NCBI GenBank assembly: GCA_946628415.1
Contig: CAMOWK010000005.1
Coordinates: 1 to 64,000 of the forward strand
Origin: an uncultured Lachnospiraceae bacterium
Lineage (GTDB): Bacteria; Bacillota; Clostridia; Lachnospirales; Lachnospiraceae
Reading direction: 5' to 3'
Length of the DNA stretch: 64,000 bases
Part shown: in pieces, positions 51,872-62,030 of the stretch
How positions within the stretch are numbered: the first letter of the stretch is position 1
Layout of the letters: the number at the start of each line of letters is the position of its first letter
Position numbers and translations under genes: made by a program
Notes under the pieces: generated by a model
The model's database searches: none
What the model was told of the DNA's origin: nothing
The model's input: the letters and a program-made list of their open reading frames with translations, nothing else

Positions 51872-52807
51872 TTGGAGTATATTAACACACTCAGAGAAGG
51901 AACGAACGTTTCCGAGACTTATTTTGTAAAATCAAAGACGGTTGCGCAGACCAAGGCAGGTAAGACTTATTACAACCTTGTTCTTCAGGACAAGACCGGA
52001 ACCATAGACGGAAAGATATGGGAGCTTTCAAATGCCATCGAGCATTTTGAAGCCCTGGACTATATCAAAGTTGAAGGAATGGTAGTTTCATTTAATAATA
52101 ATCTTCAGCTCAATATAAGAAGAGTGAGGCGTGCGGGAGAGGGTGAATACGATATAGCTGAATACATGCCTGTTTCAAAGAACAGCACGGGAGATATGTA
52201 TGATGAGCTTATCAGTATAATTAACTCTGTTGAAGAAACACATCTAAATGCACTTCTTAAAGCATTTTTTGTTGATGACAAGGCATTTGCCGAAGGCTTT
52301 AAGAGACACAGCGCAGCAAAGTCCATCCATCACAGTTTTATAGGCGGACTTCTTCAGCACTCACTCGCAGTTACGAGAATATGTATATTCCTTGCCAAGC
52401 AGTATCCTGTTCTGAACAGGGATCTTCTTATAACATCAGCGCTTTGTCATGATATCGGGAAAATGTATGAGCTGTCGGACTTTCCGCATAATGATTACAC
52501 TGACGAAGGCCAGCTTCTCGGGCATATAGTTATGGGCGCTATGATGGTCAGAGATAAGGCAAATAGTATAGAAGGCTTCCCTGTAAAGCTTCAGAACGAA
52601 CTGGTTCACTGCATACTTGCCCATCACGGGGAACTTGAATTCGGTTCTCCGAAAAAGCCTGAGATTATAGAGGCAGTTGCGCTTTCATATGCAGACAACA
52701 TTGATGCAAAGATAGAGACATTTACGGAAATTCTTGAGAATTCAAGCAGTAAAGAAGAATGGCTGGGATTTAACAAGCTGTTTGATGCAAATATAAGAAG
52801 AACCTGA
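51872..52807 (+). CDS. yhaM: 3'-5' exoribonuclease YhaM
   Basis: 311 residues, starting at TTG 51872 after AAGAAGAGG. OB-fold (about 10-90, with LVLQDKTGTIDGKIW) followed by an HD domain (about 150-290) with HHSFIGGLLQHS, CHDIGKM and HH of AHHGELEFG, the metal ligands. YhaM degrades RNA from the 3' end in Firmicutes and can act on DNA. Not in an operon with its neighbours. Confidence 0.93.
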   Translation: MEYINTLREGTNVSETYFVKSKTVAQTKAGKTYYNLVLQDKTGTIDGKIWELSNAIEHFEALDYIKVEGMVVSFNNNLQLNIRRVRRAGEGEYDIAEYMPVSKNSTGDMYDELISIINSVEETHLNALLKAFFVDDKAFAEGFKRHSAAKSIHHSFIGGLLQHSLAVTRICIFLAKQYPVLNRDLLITSALCHDIGKMYELSDFPHNDYTDEGQLLGHIVMGAMMVRDKANSIEGFPVKLQNELVHCILAHHGELEFGSPKKPEIIEAVALSYADNIDAKIETFTEILENSSSKEEWLGFNKLFDANIRRT

Positions 52808-52828
52808 TAAAGTACCGGAAACATTAAG

Positions 52829-52878
52829 CCGGATAATTCATTCGTTAAGGTTAAGTTAAGATTAAAGGATTTATCCGG
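52829..52878 (+). terminator. Hairpin between yhaM and the DUF975 gene
   Basis: CCGGATAA (52829-52836) pairs perfectly with TTATCCGG (52871-52878). The loop is long (34 bases) and no T run follows, so it may be regulatory rather than a terminator. Confidence 0.4.
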
Positions 52879-52948
52879 TAAGGTTGAATGGTTATTATGG
52901 ACACATAACAAAAGACAAGTTATTCACATTTAAAAGGAGTGAAATGTT

Positions 52949-54316
52949 ATGTGGACGAGAAAAGATTTAAAGACAAAAGCAAAGAAAGCATTTAGTGCGA
53001 ACTACTGGAAATGTGTTCTGGTCGCACTTATCCTTTCAATAGTATTAGGTGCTGTAAGCGCACCGTCAATAGGACCTACTTTTACATTTGAAGGCGGGGT
53101 TCCGATTATAGGCTATAATGGGGGCTATAAAGAAGACAAACATAAAGATGACTACGTTCCGGGCGATGACTTTAGAGATGACGATAGAGATGATGATAAA
53201 GACGACGCAGATGATGATAAAGACTATGCAACAGTCAGTGATGCTGACATTGACGAGTCATTCAGCTTTTCAGACGGTGATGGAAATACTGTAAACATCT
53301 CTCTTGGAAAAGATGGCAGCAGCGTAAATGTATCATCCGAAGGTGATGAAAATGCAAGCTTTTCATTTGACGGAAAAGAAGGACATTTTAAAGCAGAATC
53401 GGGCGAAGAAGATAGCTTTTCAGTTGATGGCGATACAGTAGTGATCAACGGCGAAAAGTTAACAGGGGAAGATGGAGTTATAATGAGCACTCTGAAAGAA
53501 CACAGAGGCGAGCTTATATTTGCGGGAGTTGTTTTTGCAATAATATTCTGTGTGATCTTCCTTGTAGCAATGGTTATAGCATTTGTGATCGATGCATTTC
53601 TTCTTAATCCAATCGAACTCGGAGGCAATAAGTTCTTCCTTAAGAATACAGACGAGCCTGCTAAGTTCTCAAATGTACTCTTTGCATTTGATCATGAATA
53701 CCTGAATATAGTAAAGACACTGTTCCTCAGAGATTTATTCATTACACTTTGGTCATTCCTTTTCGTAATACCGGGTATCATCAAGTCTTATGAATACAGA
53801 ATGATTCCATATATACTGGCAGAGAATCCGGGAATGGACAGAAAAGAAGCATTTAAGCTTAGCCGTGAAATGATGACAGGTAACAAGTGGAGAGCATTCG
53901 TACTTGACCTTTCATTCATTGGATGGGAACTTCTTTCAGTACTTACATGTGGAATCCTTTCAATATTCTACGTAAATCCATACAGATATGCTACAAATGC
54001 AGAGCTTTACAAGGCAATCAGAGGGGACAGAGATTTCAGTGCAGCGGAAGCAGTTCCGGCATTTGCAGACGGAGCAGCAGTAAATCCAGCAGCTAATAAT
54101 GTGGTAGCAACAGCTGCAGCAAATGCAACTGCAAACACAGCAGTTAATAATGTGGCAGCAACAGCTGCAGATACAGTAAATACAGCAGTTAATAATGCAG
54201 CACCAACAGCTGCGGATACAGCAAATACAGCAGCAGGAACAGTATCAGATGCAGCGGATGCAGTGAATGACACAGCAACAGATGCGGCAAATGATAATAA
54301 CGAAAATAATCAGTAA
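52949..54316 (+). CDS. DUF975 membrane protein with acidic insert and Ala-rich tail
   Basis: 455 residues after AAAAGGAG. It opens with MWTRKDLKTKAKKAF, the DUF975 start, and a first helix (about 23-43). A long insert (about 55-185) is very acidic with Asp/Lys runs and Ser/Asp strands. Helices at about 189-215 and 250-330 complete the DUF975 body, which includes GIIKSYEYRMIPYILAENP. The C-terminus (about 360-455) is Ala/Asn/Thr-rich with repeats of NTAVNN and TAADT. Function unknown. A hairpin element separates it from the two-component genes. Confidence 0.83.
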   Translation: MWTRKDLKTKAKKAFSANYWKCVLVALILSIVLGAVSAPSIGPTFTFEGGVPIIGYNGGYKEDKHKDDYVPGDDFRDDDRDDDKDDADDDKDYATVSDADIDESFSFSDGDGNTVNISLGKDGSSVNVSSEGDENASFSFDGKEGHFKAESGEEDSFSVDGDTVVINGEKLTGEDGVIMSTLKEHRGELIFAGVVFAIIFCVIFLVAMVIAFVIDAFLLNPIELGGNKFFLKNTDEPAKFSNVLFAFDHEYLNIVKTLFLRDLFITLWSFLFVIPGIIKSYEYRMIPYILAENPGMDRKEAFKLSREMMTGNKWRAFVLDLSFIGWELLSVLTCGILSIFYVNPYRYATNAELYKAIRGDRDFSAAEAVPAFADGAAVNPAANNVVATAAANATANTAVNNVAATAADTVNTAVNNAAPTAADTANTAAGTVSDAADAVNDTATDAANDNNENNQ

Positions 54317-54327
54317 GCACAGGTATA

Positions 54328-54425
54328 GGTATTCGAACACATCAAGTGTTCGGATACCGTACTGACCTAGCTCCGAAGGAGCTACACGAAGGGTTATCGA
54401 ACGGCCATCAAATGCCGTTCGATAA
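54328..54425. repeat. Three-hairpin element
   Basis: GGTATtCGAACAC-atcaa-GTGTTCGgATACC (54328-54358), TAGCTCC-gaa-GGAGCTA (54368-54384) and TTATCGAACGGC-n8-GCCGTTCGATAA (54394-54425), with CACGAAGGG between the last two. The same plan, ATCA-type first loop and CGAAGG linker as the 27675 units, but with different arms. Confidence 0.8.
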
Positions 54426-54450
54426 GGTATAATAATGGAGAATAGACAAC

Positions 54451-55131
54451 ATGAGTCATAAGATTCTTATAGCAGATGATGAAGCAGAAATCAGAGACTT
54501 ATTAAAGCTGTATCTTGAAAATGACGGATATAAGATCATAGAAGCCGGTGACGGAGTGGAGGCTATGGAGCTTCTCGAAAGAGAAGCTCCGGATCTTCTT
54601 ATTCTGGATATAATGATGCCTAAAATGGATGGTTATAAGGTTCTGAGTAAGCTTAGGGAAAAGAGCAATATGCCGGTGATTATCCTTTCGGCGAAGGATG
54701 CTGATTCGGAGAAAATACTGGGGCTTAATCTCGGGGCTGATGATTACCTTGCTAAGCCATTTAATCCGCTTGAAGCCGTTGCAAGAGTGAATTCCAACAT
54801 AAGGAGATTCTACAGCCTTGGTGCAAGTGAAGGTAAAAGCGAGGTTATTAAAGTAAGGGATCTTGAGCTGAACCCTGAAAGCTGTACACTTAAAAAGGCA
54901 GGGGAAGATATAGAACTTACGTCTGTCGAGTATAAAGTAATGGAGCTTTTCATGCAGCATCCCGGAAGAGTGTTCACCAAACAGCAGATTTATGAATATG
55001 CATGGGGTGATGATTATTTTGTGGCTGACAACAATATAATGGTATGTATCAGCAAATTACGATCAAAGCTTTCAGATGACCCGTCCGAATACATTAAGAC
55101 TATGAGAGGGCTTGGATACAGACTGGGGTAA
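54451..55131 (+). CDS. OmpR/PhoB-family response regulator
   Basis: 226 residues. Receiver domain (1-120) with D9/D10, phospho-acceptor D53 (LILDIMMP) and K102 (AKPF). Winged-helix DNA-binding domain about 130-226. Ribosome site TGGAG. The sensor kinase start lies five bases after its stop. Targets unknown; neighbouring membrane and surface protein genes are candidates. Confidence 0.95.
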   Translation: MSHKILIADDEAEIRDLLKLYLENDGYKIIEAGDGVEAMELLEREAPDLLILDIMMPKMDGYKVLSKLREKSNMPVIILSAKDADSEKILGLNLGADDYLAKPFNPLEAVARVNSNIRRFYSLGASEGKSEVIKVRDLELNPESCTLKKAGEDIELTSVEYKVMELFMQHPGRVFTKQQIYEYAWGDDYFVADNNIMVCISKLRSKLSDDPSEYIKTMRGLGYRLG

Positions 55132-55135
55132 ATGC

Positions 55136-56335
55136 ATGGAAGAGCTTAAAGATTTAAGAAAGTATCTTATTAAAAGATTTATATTGACTGTTACATTTAT
55201 AAGTGGAACGGAGTATGTTGTAATGCTGCTTTTACGACGTACTCTCGTTCCATTTGTGTTAAATAATACATTTTCGGGACTGAAGCATGAGAACATAAAT
55301 GCCTATACTGTTATAGTCGGGACTTTGCTCCTTTTTGCTCTGCTCATCATAAATATCATAAAATACATACTTCCGAATGGTGTATTTAATGTACTTGACC
55401 GCCTTGCGGATTATGTGAGCAGGAGCTTCGAGAAGCTTCTTTCCGGACAGGGAAAGGCTATAGGGATAAACTTTGGACCGATGAAAGGAACTATCCTTTT
55501 CATCACATTTATAGCAATCATTCTGATGCTTCTGATACCGATAATACTCGGGGCTGTGTACTACTCGGCAGTGGTCGTGAAAAAAGTCAGAGAACTTGAG
55601 GCAAAAGAGCAGGAGGAGAAGAAGGAGTACGACAGAAGAAGGAATCTCATGCTGTCGGATATCGCTCACGACCTCAGAACTCCTATGACGACTGTATCGG
55701 GTTACGCAAGAGCTATTTCTGACGGGATGGTAACTCCCGAAAAGATGCCGGAATACCTCAGTGCCATTGAGGTGAAATCAGAGAAGATGAATGAACTTAT
55801 AAACCTTCTTTTTGATTATGTAAGACTGGACAGTGAAGGCTTTAAACTAAACATGGAAAAGGTTGATATATGCGAAGCGGCGAGAGAATCGGCGGCTTTC
55901 CTATATCAGGATATTGAAGATAAGGGAATGGAGCTCGTTGTGGGAATTCCTGACAGGGAGGTATATATAGAGGCTGACAGGATTCAGATTTCGCGTGTCA
56001 TTTCCAATCTAATCACAAATGCAATGAAGCATAATGACGCCGGAACAAAGATAGGTGTGTATGTGAGTGCTGAAGAGGAAAGCGATATAAAGATAATGGT
56101 GGCAGACACAGGGGCGGTAATCCCTGATGATATAAAAGAAAATATCTTTGAGCCTTTTGTTATGGGTGATGAATCAAGGCAGTCAAAGGGCGGATCGGGC
56201 CTTGGACTTTCAATCGTTAAAAAGGTTGTGGAAATGCATGGCTTTAAACTAAGGCTTCTGCAGGAAGATGAAGTAAAAAGAACAGGCATCAAAAAAGAGT
56301 TTAAAAAAGTATTTGTGGTAACAGTCCCAACATAA
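55136..56335 (+). CDS. Sensor histidine kinase
   Basis: 399 residues from ATG 55136 after GGGG; the frame opens further upstream inside the regulator gene. Three hydrophobic helices (about 14-34, 56-78, 118-145) with little external sequence suggest sensing inside or near the membrane. DHp helix SDIAHDLRTPMTTV with H178; N-box NLITNAMKH; G-boxes VADTGAVIP and GGSGLGLSIVKK. Layout resembles VanS-type kinases. Partner: the regulator just upstream. Confidence 0.94.
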   Translation: MEELKDLRKYLIKRFILTVTFISGTEYVVMLLLRRTLVPFVLNNTFSGLKHENINAYTVIVGTLLLFALLIINIIKYILPNGVFNVLDRLADYVSRSFEKLLSGQGKAIGINFGPMKGTILFITFIAIILMLLIPIILGAVYYSAVVVKKVRELEAKEQEEKKEYDRRRNLMLSDIAHDLRTPMTTVSGYARAISDGMVTPEKMPEYLSAIEVKSEKMNELINLLFDYVRLDSEGFKLNMEKVDICEAARESAAFLYQDIEDKGMELVVGIPDREVYIEADRIQISRVISNLITNAMKHNDAGTKIGVYVSAEEESDIKIMVADTGAVIPDDIKENIFEPFVMGDESRQSKGGSGLGLSIVKKVVEMHGFKLRLLQEDEVKRTGIKKEFKKVFVVTVPT

Positions 56336-56478
56336 TTTTTAAATGTGTTGCGGTTTTGTTGCTTTCTATCATGTATTATACGCTTAATTAGTTGATTCTA
56401 TGCCCAATTTTCGGGCGGAGATAAGAATAATAACTACTTAGTGTATAGCTTAAGATAAACAAAAGTGGAGATATTTTC

Positions 56479-59400
56479 ATGAGAGAAGTTGAAGATAAAA
56501 AAGTAGATAACGAATTAAATGAAGAGCAAAAGCTTTTCAAAGAGGAAGTGGACAGATATGACGCGGCGCATAAAGAACCGTATGTGCTTGGGAATGTCTT
56601 TGGAACTGTTAATGGCCTTCAGGCTATGCAGGGCATGTTTCCGGAGTTTAGTCAAAGAATAGACGAGCTGACTAAAAAGAATGCTTTTGTCAAGACGGGT
56701 ATCGAGGCAATCGGAAAGCCTTATAAACACGGCTGGGGTATAGATAATGCCACAGAAGAGATACACCTGATCTCAGACCCGGATGAAAAAAGACAGCTCA
56801 CTGAAATTCTTGTAGAGGCAAAGCAGCTTGCTAAAGAGATTAAGGAGCATTGTGCCAAGAAGGCTGCAAATGATAAGGAAACAGGAAAGTATTTCGATAA
56901 GGATAGTACAAGAGGTAAGGCTATTGATATTATCGCGAACCAGATTGACCTCGCCCTTTCGGGAGATCTTGAACTTGTGCAGCAGCTCGATGGTCAGTTC
57001 GCATCTTCTTTCAGCTCTACCTTCATGACATTTCCTACTGATATGTTTTCCGATGGCGTAAAGAATGAAAACGGAAGATATGATTACCAGCGGGATATGC
57101 AGCGTTATGAAGAAATGATGGCACGTCTTCCTTTCCTTAAGCAGCAGGAAGACTCAAGGGATTTTGCCATGAATGTTGCTCTTCCTTACGCAAAGAAGAA
57201 GGCAGCGGGAAGTCTTACTGAAAAAGATGTAGAGGAATACAATGCAAAGCTCTCTGAATACCACAATAAACAGGTTAATTACTTTAATGATATAAGGGAA
57301 AATGCTCCTACAGATAAAGATTTTTCGAAGAATGATGTGGCACTTAATAATGGTACTCCTAAAACTGTTACCGAGACAAACTGGCATGAAAGATTTGGTA
57401 GAGTGGTTTTAGAGAGGATAGTTATTGAAAATGAAATGCGCTTAAATGGATGGCCTGCCGAGGATCGACCACTTTTCATGGCGCTTAATCAAATGGAGCG
57501 TAGTGTCAATAAGCTGGCTGCCGGAGCGTTTAGTAATGCAGCAGAAGAGGATGTAGCAAAGGCCAGAGAAATTCAAAAGGGCATGAAAGAATCCTTCAAG
57601 AAGCTCTTTACTACTAAGATCAAGACTCCTGAGGAAAGAATGGAGCTTATCAACGCAGTCACTCCTTTCGTGGAAGAGTATAACAAGCTCTATCCTAAGG
57701 TAGGTATGTCGCCTCATCGTAACTGGATACAAATGGATATACCTGCCAAAAGAGCGGTGGAAGAAGCAAAGGCTCGCGAGGTAAAGCCTTTTGAAATAGG
57801 AAAAGAAATAGAGATTAAAACCGATAGACCTGAAGTACTTGAGGGCGTAAAAAGAACCCAGGAAAGAAAGCATATAGAATCGGTGCACGTTCAGGCGTTT
57901 TCTGATAGCTTCAGGATTGACCGCATGAATAAAATATATGAGTCTCTTCCGTCAATGGAAGAAAAGCTGGATTTCTTATTTGATTCTATGGTATTCGCAA
58001 ATGCTAATGAAGGTAATAGGGATAACTGGAAGAGTAAGGAAAACAGTAATCTGGAAAAGCTGTATGATTCATTCAGTAATACCTATATAAAAAATGGTAA
58101 TCAGAGGATTCATCAGAGAATATTTGAAAAGCTTGGAAAGTATTCTGCAGAAATCTCGATGCAGATAAAAAAAGATGTAGATAAGATTTTAGAGTCTGAT
58201 CCTGCAATCAAGGCTGATGCCCAAACGGGACAGAAGAAAGCGTATATTATCGCCAGAGATGGTATTAATGCCAATAAGCTCAGTACATTAAACAGACTCA
58301 AAATGTATATAGCCAATGATTATTCGGCTGCTCCTAATGTTAACAGAGAGAAAAGTAAATCCTTCAAAATAGATGAGAATACTACCTGGGATCAGTATGC
58401 TGAGATGATGGGCTTTACAGATCCTGTGGCGAAAGAAAAATTCATAAAGGATAAAAAGGCAACACCTGATAAAAAGCTCATTCAGGGCTTAAAGGAAGAA
58501 GCAGAAATAAATGTAGAAAAACAGAATAAGGAATTGGAAGAGGCTGCGGAAAAAGCAAGACAAGCCGGGAATAATATAAAAGTGTCTAAAATAAAGGCGC
58601 CTTCTACAAAGGATATTATAGGAAATATAAAAGAAGGCCTTTTTAAAAACAGATACAATGTTCTTTGGGCAGATAAAAGCAGTGAAAAGGTGTTTAAAGA
58701 GTCTGGGCTCAGTGACGAAGAGATAAAGGCTGTTAATGATATATCCACGCGAAACTCTCAGGAATTATCGTTCCGTGGAATTGATAAAGACTGGGTTAAG
58801 AACGATTATCCTAAGTATTCTAATTCTGCACATGCAGAGGCTTCAGCGACAGATACCAAAGACTATATCGAAAAGTATATTGTTGGCTTTAATAATTCAG
58901 TTCCGAGATTTGAAGCAGAAAATAAGCTTGTCGAAGATGCTAAAAAGCGTGAAGGGCTTTCGGTTGAAGAAAAGTATTCTGAACTCTTTACATTTGATAA
59001 AGAAGTTGGCGATTTTGAAGTCAGCAAAATCAGTGCGGAAAGAGGAAAAGAAATCTGCCATGATGTACACGCTGATGTACTGGATGATTTTAATAAGATG
59101 ATCTCCGCGCAGAGCAAAATGATGGAGGTTGAGAAGTACGGTGATATCTATAAAAATGCTGTAGGTGCTACTCGTGTACCGACTGTTAATAACATTTTTG
59201 AACTATGGGCACTTGGAACTCATCCGGAGATAGAGATTAACGATATTCTTCATCTTGAAGATGATCCGGCGCTTCTTGAGGAATTCAGGACATTTTGTAA
59301 GGACAATGTAACGCAGGAACCAATAGATGCAGAGAGCTACAGGAAGGCAGTAAATAACTGGGCTGATGTTTTTAGTAAGGCTACAGAGAAGGTTAAGCAG

Positions 59401-61857
59401 TTTAAGCTTCCTAATATAGACTATTCTGATCCTGCCAAGGTGAAGGAATCGGCTGCAATGCTGGGAAAGATCAGAGGACTCATTATTGATTATTCGCAGC
59501 AGAAAGATGACATATTTCACATACGGCATGGTATCGAAGGTAAGAATGCTGCGAGGGAGCATCTTGGGACAAAGGCCTACAATGGAATGCAGGACTTCTG
59601 GGGAGACCTTCAGTCCTTATTTGCACCTTTTAATGATGGATACATTACAGCCGGGTCACTTAAAAAAGGCGGGCAGACTACCGGAATTGCAGGCAGAATT
59701 GCCGGAATTGCCGCATCAAGGGCGCTTTTCGCCGACCAGTTTGGTGGCGCTGCGGGAAAGACCTTAGATGATGCTCTTAAAGGCTTTGACAAAAAGAAAT
59801 ATTATTATAATGCTCTTGCGACAAATATTAGTAGTAGTATGACTGATGAAACCGGATTGCAGAGCAAAGAGTACAAAGATATTGTACCAATCAGTACCAA
59901 AGAGTTTATTGATTATCTGGAAGGGACTAATACTGAGGCATTTATTGAGAAAATCAGAACTATTGAGCAGACGCTTACTCCGCTTTACAAAAAAGATGAA
60001 ATGCTTAGACAAAATGGGAAGGATGCAACCAGCTTCAGAAGAGATGTTGCTTTCGGAAGCGCATTTGACAAAATAAAGAATATGCCCGATGATCCTGATT
60101 CAGTTATAAACTTTGTTAATTCCGAAGAATTGATTACAGGAGTAGACAAGGATAACGACCTTAAACCAAGCGAACTTATAAATGTCAATCTGAAAAGGCT
60201 TTTTAGCGAGAATTTTACGCATATCGTCGAAGGAGCAGGATTAACAAAAGGAGATATTCTTACTGTAAATGGAAAATCCGCAAATGAACTTTTTGGGAAA
60301 AAGTATGACCATCTCAATCCGGAAATGAAGGACAGATGTCTTGCGGTTGAATATCTTAAGGCACTCGCCAATGGTAAAAGTACCCTTGGCTTCAAGAATG
60401 TTTACGTTGGTGAAAACTCAGAGCCAACGGTTACAGAACCGGTTACTCTTCTGATGCCTGAAGAGGATATGAAGGAACTTAAAAACAGCTACAGGATTTT
60501 TAAGGCGGGCAAGGAGCAAATCAAGGAACAGCTTGTTAAATTCCAGAATGATCTTCTTACTACTCATGGGACAGAAAATGCTGCGGAGGCGCGTCAGGAG
60601 ATAGGACAAATCGGTAGTGACTTATTCCGGGATATGGAAAGAACTCTGAATAGAGCCATAAAAGGTCTTGATAACGACGACCTTACCATTAAACAGATAG
60701 AAACCAGACTGTCTGATTACCAGAAGGCGGCCGCAAAGTATAATAAAGAGCGTAGGAATCTTGTCTTTAATAAGAGAACGCCGGAGGGTGAAACAAGATT
60801 TCGTGTATCTGAAGAGTCTACCAATGCGATGACAGACATACTTGTTACTTATCAGGACCTCACAAGGAATTTAAAGACTGATCTGCATGTAAATGATAAT
60901 TATACACTTAAAGATTCGACCTTGGGAAAAATGGATAATCTGATAGAAAACACATTATCCAAAAAAGGAATCAGTCAGGCTTTAAATACTGATAAGGTAA
61001 CCCTTACTAATGATCAGGCAAAGAGTTATGCGGAGAGCGTTGCAGAAGTAGCTCATGCAAAGGTGCAGTATAACGCTGAACTTGTAAAAGGTCTTAAGAC
61101 GATGGGTAAGAGCTATACTAAGTTGAAGGAAGGGATAAAGAAAGCTAAAAGTCCGGATCCTTATGAGGCAGCAGTGTACTATCTTGCATCGGGACCGAAG
61201 GATGATGTAGCTAAAGGAAACTACTCCGTTGGTTATATTAATACATTGCAAAGGGATCTTGCAGAGAGATTTAATAGCGGTGCATTTAAAAAAGAGGCAG
61301 AAAAGCTTTCAAAGAACCCGGTATTCAGAGCTACACTTAAGCAGAACAAAGCGGGTTACAGAAAGGAATGGGCAGATATACAGAAGAAGGCGGATGCAGA
61401 GATTAATTCTATGCAAACAAATCTAAATGATCTGCTTGACCCGGAAAAAGATGTTGCAAGGTATGTCATGACCGGTTCTATGGATGGTAGAAAGTTTGAG
61501 GTTGTGGATAAAGAAGTGGCTGTGGATAAAATGTACAACAGACTTGCAGACATCGTTGCTATGCAGATTCTCACAGAACCATCCAGCAGGGTGATAGTAG
61601 AAGCAATGGCATCCGGACGTATGGAATATGCGGATATATTTAATAACACAAAGGCAACACTTAAAAGTAAAAAGGTTCTTGGCGGAAAGAAATTCGACGT
61701 AGGTGCTTTTAGAGAGAAAATCACTTCGGGTGAATTAAGAACTATGGCTACAGAGTCTGCTATTAAGCAGGCAGGAAGGAACGCAACGGAAAGACTTCCG
61801 ATTGCAAGAAAGGACGAGCCTTTGAAGGATGTCCAGGGACCAAAATTAGGAAGATAA
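56479..61857 (+). CDS. Giant cytoplasmic protein of unknown function
   Basis: 1,792 residues, not recognised. Starts at ATG 56479 after GTGGAG. No signal peptide, no membrane helix, no lipobox and no enzyme motif seen. It is rich in Lys, Glu, Asp and Asn and mostly helical, with several stretches likely to be coiled coil (about 100-135, 665-705, 1320-1370, 1595-1635). Codon use looks like the rest of the window and the frame is intact over 5.4 kb, so it is under selection. It stands alone between a two-component system and a surface-protein gene and ends in its own terminator. A scaffold or an unconventionally exported protein is possible, but there is no positive evidence. Confidence 0.8.
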   Translation: MREVEDKKVDNELNEEQKLFKEEVDRYDAAHKEPYVLGNVFGTVNGLQAMQGMFPEFSQRIDELTKKNAFVKTGIEAIGKPYKHGWGIDNATEEIHLISDPDEKRQLTEILVEAKQLAKEIKEHCAKKAANDKETGKYFDKDSTRGKAIDIIANQIDLALSGDLELVQQLDGQFASSFSSTFMTFPTDMFSDGVKNENGRYDYQRDMQRYEEMMARLPFLKQQEDSRDFAMNVALPYAKKKAAGSLTEKDVEEYNAKLSEYHNKQVNYFNDIRENAPTDKDFSKNDVALNNGTPKTVTETNWHERFGRVVLERIVIENEMRLNGWPAEDRPLFMALNQMERSVNKLAAGAFSNAAEEDVAKAREIQKGMKESFKKLFTTKIKTPEERMELINAVTPFVEEYNKLYPKVGMSPHRNWIQMDIPAKRAVEEAKAREVKPFEIGKEIEIKTDRPEVLEGVKRTQERKHIESVHVQAFSDSFRIDRMNKIYESLPSMEEKLDFLFDSMVFANANEGNRDNWKSKENSNLEKLYDSFSNTYIKNGNQRIHQRIFEKLGKYSAEISMQIKKDVDKILESDPAIKADAQTGQKKAYIIARDGINANKLSTLNRLKMYIANDYSAAPNVNREKSKSFKIDENTTWDQYAEMMGFTDPVAKEKFIKDKKATPDKKLIQGLKEEAEINVEKQNKELEEAAEKARQAGNNIKVSKIKAPSTKDIIGNIKEGLFKNRYNVLWADKSSEKVFKESGLSDEEIKAVNDISTRNSQELSFRGIDKDWVKNDYPKYSNSAHAEASATDTKDYIEKYIVGFNNSVPRFEAENKLVEDAKKREGLSVEEKYSELFTFDKEVGDFEVSKISAERGKEICHDVHADVLDDFNKMISAQSKMMEVEKYGDIYKNAVGATRVPTVNNIFELWALGTHPEIEINDILHLEDDPALLEEFRTFCKDNVTQEPIDAESYRKAVNNWADVFSKATEKVKQFKLPNIDYSDPAKVKESAAMLGKIRGLIIDYSQQKDDIFHIRHGIEGKNAAREHLGTKAYNGMQDFWGDLQSLFAPFNDGYITAGSLKKGGQTTGIAGRIAGIAASRALFADQFGGAAGKTLDDALKGFDKKKYYYNALATNISSSMTDETGLQSKEYKDIVPISTKEFIDYLEGTNTEAFIEKIRTIEQTLTPLYKKDEMLRQNGKDATSFRRDVAFGSAFDKIKNMPDDPDSVINFVNSEELITGVDKDNDLKPSELINVNLKRLFSENFTHIVEGAGLTKGDILTVNGKSANELFGKKYDHLNPEMKDRCLAVEYLKALANGKSTLGFKNVYVGENSEPTVTEPVTLLMPEEDMKELKNSYRIFKAGKEQIKEQLVKFQNDLLTTHGTENAAEARQEIGQIGSDLFRDMERTLNRAIKGLDNDDLTIKQIETRLSDYQKAAAKYNKERRNLVFNKRTPEGETRFRVSEESTNAMTDILVTYQDLTRNLKTDLHVNDNYTLKDSTLGKMDNLIENTLSKKGISQALNTDKVTLTNDQAKSYAESVAEVAHAKVQYNAELVKGLKTMGKSYTKLKEGIKKAKSPDPYEAAVYYLASGPKDDVAKGNYSVGYINTLQRDLAERFNSGAFKKEAEKLSKNPVFRATLKQNKAGYRKEWADIQKKADAEINSMQTNLNDLLDPEKDVARYVMTGSMDGRKFEVVDKEVAVDKMYNRLADIVAMQILTEPSSRVIVEAMASGRMEYADIFNNTKATLKSKKVLGGKKFDVGAFREKITSGELRTMATESAIKQAGRNATERLPIARKDEPLKDVQGPKLGR

Positions 61858-61870
61858 TCAAAAAATGTGA

Positions 61871-61908
61871 AAAAGGGCTGAAAATATGCGGTTTTTCAGC
61901 TCTTTTTT
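61871..61908 (+). terminator. Terminator of the giant gene
   Basis: GGGCTGAAAA and TTTTTCAGCTC pair across ATATGCGG, followed by a T run. Confidence 0.82.
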
Positions 61909-61979
61909 CTTGCATTTGCCAAGTGTTTTAGGTTACAATAAAGTACTACAACTTTGCTTATTTAAAGCGTAGCATAGAT

Positions 61980-62030
61980 ATTTGAACATATCAGCTGTTC
62001 GGATACCGAACCGGACTGGCTCAGTTGATG
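61980..62030. repeat. Degenerate hairpin element
   Basis: GAACA-tatcagc-TGTTC then CGGATACCGAACCGGACTGG resembles the first hairpin and linker of the 54328 element; the second and third hairpins are damaged or lost. It fills part of the 61858-62126 gap, where a TATAAT at 62043-62048 may belong to the next gene. Confidence 0.5.

Noticed and set aside
54428-54433. TATAAT as promoter of the response regulator
   Set aside because: It lies only 17 bases before the start codon with no -35 element, overlapping the end of a hairpin repeat and preceding the ribosome site by a few bases.
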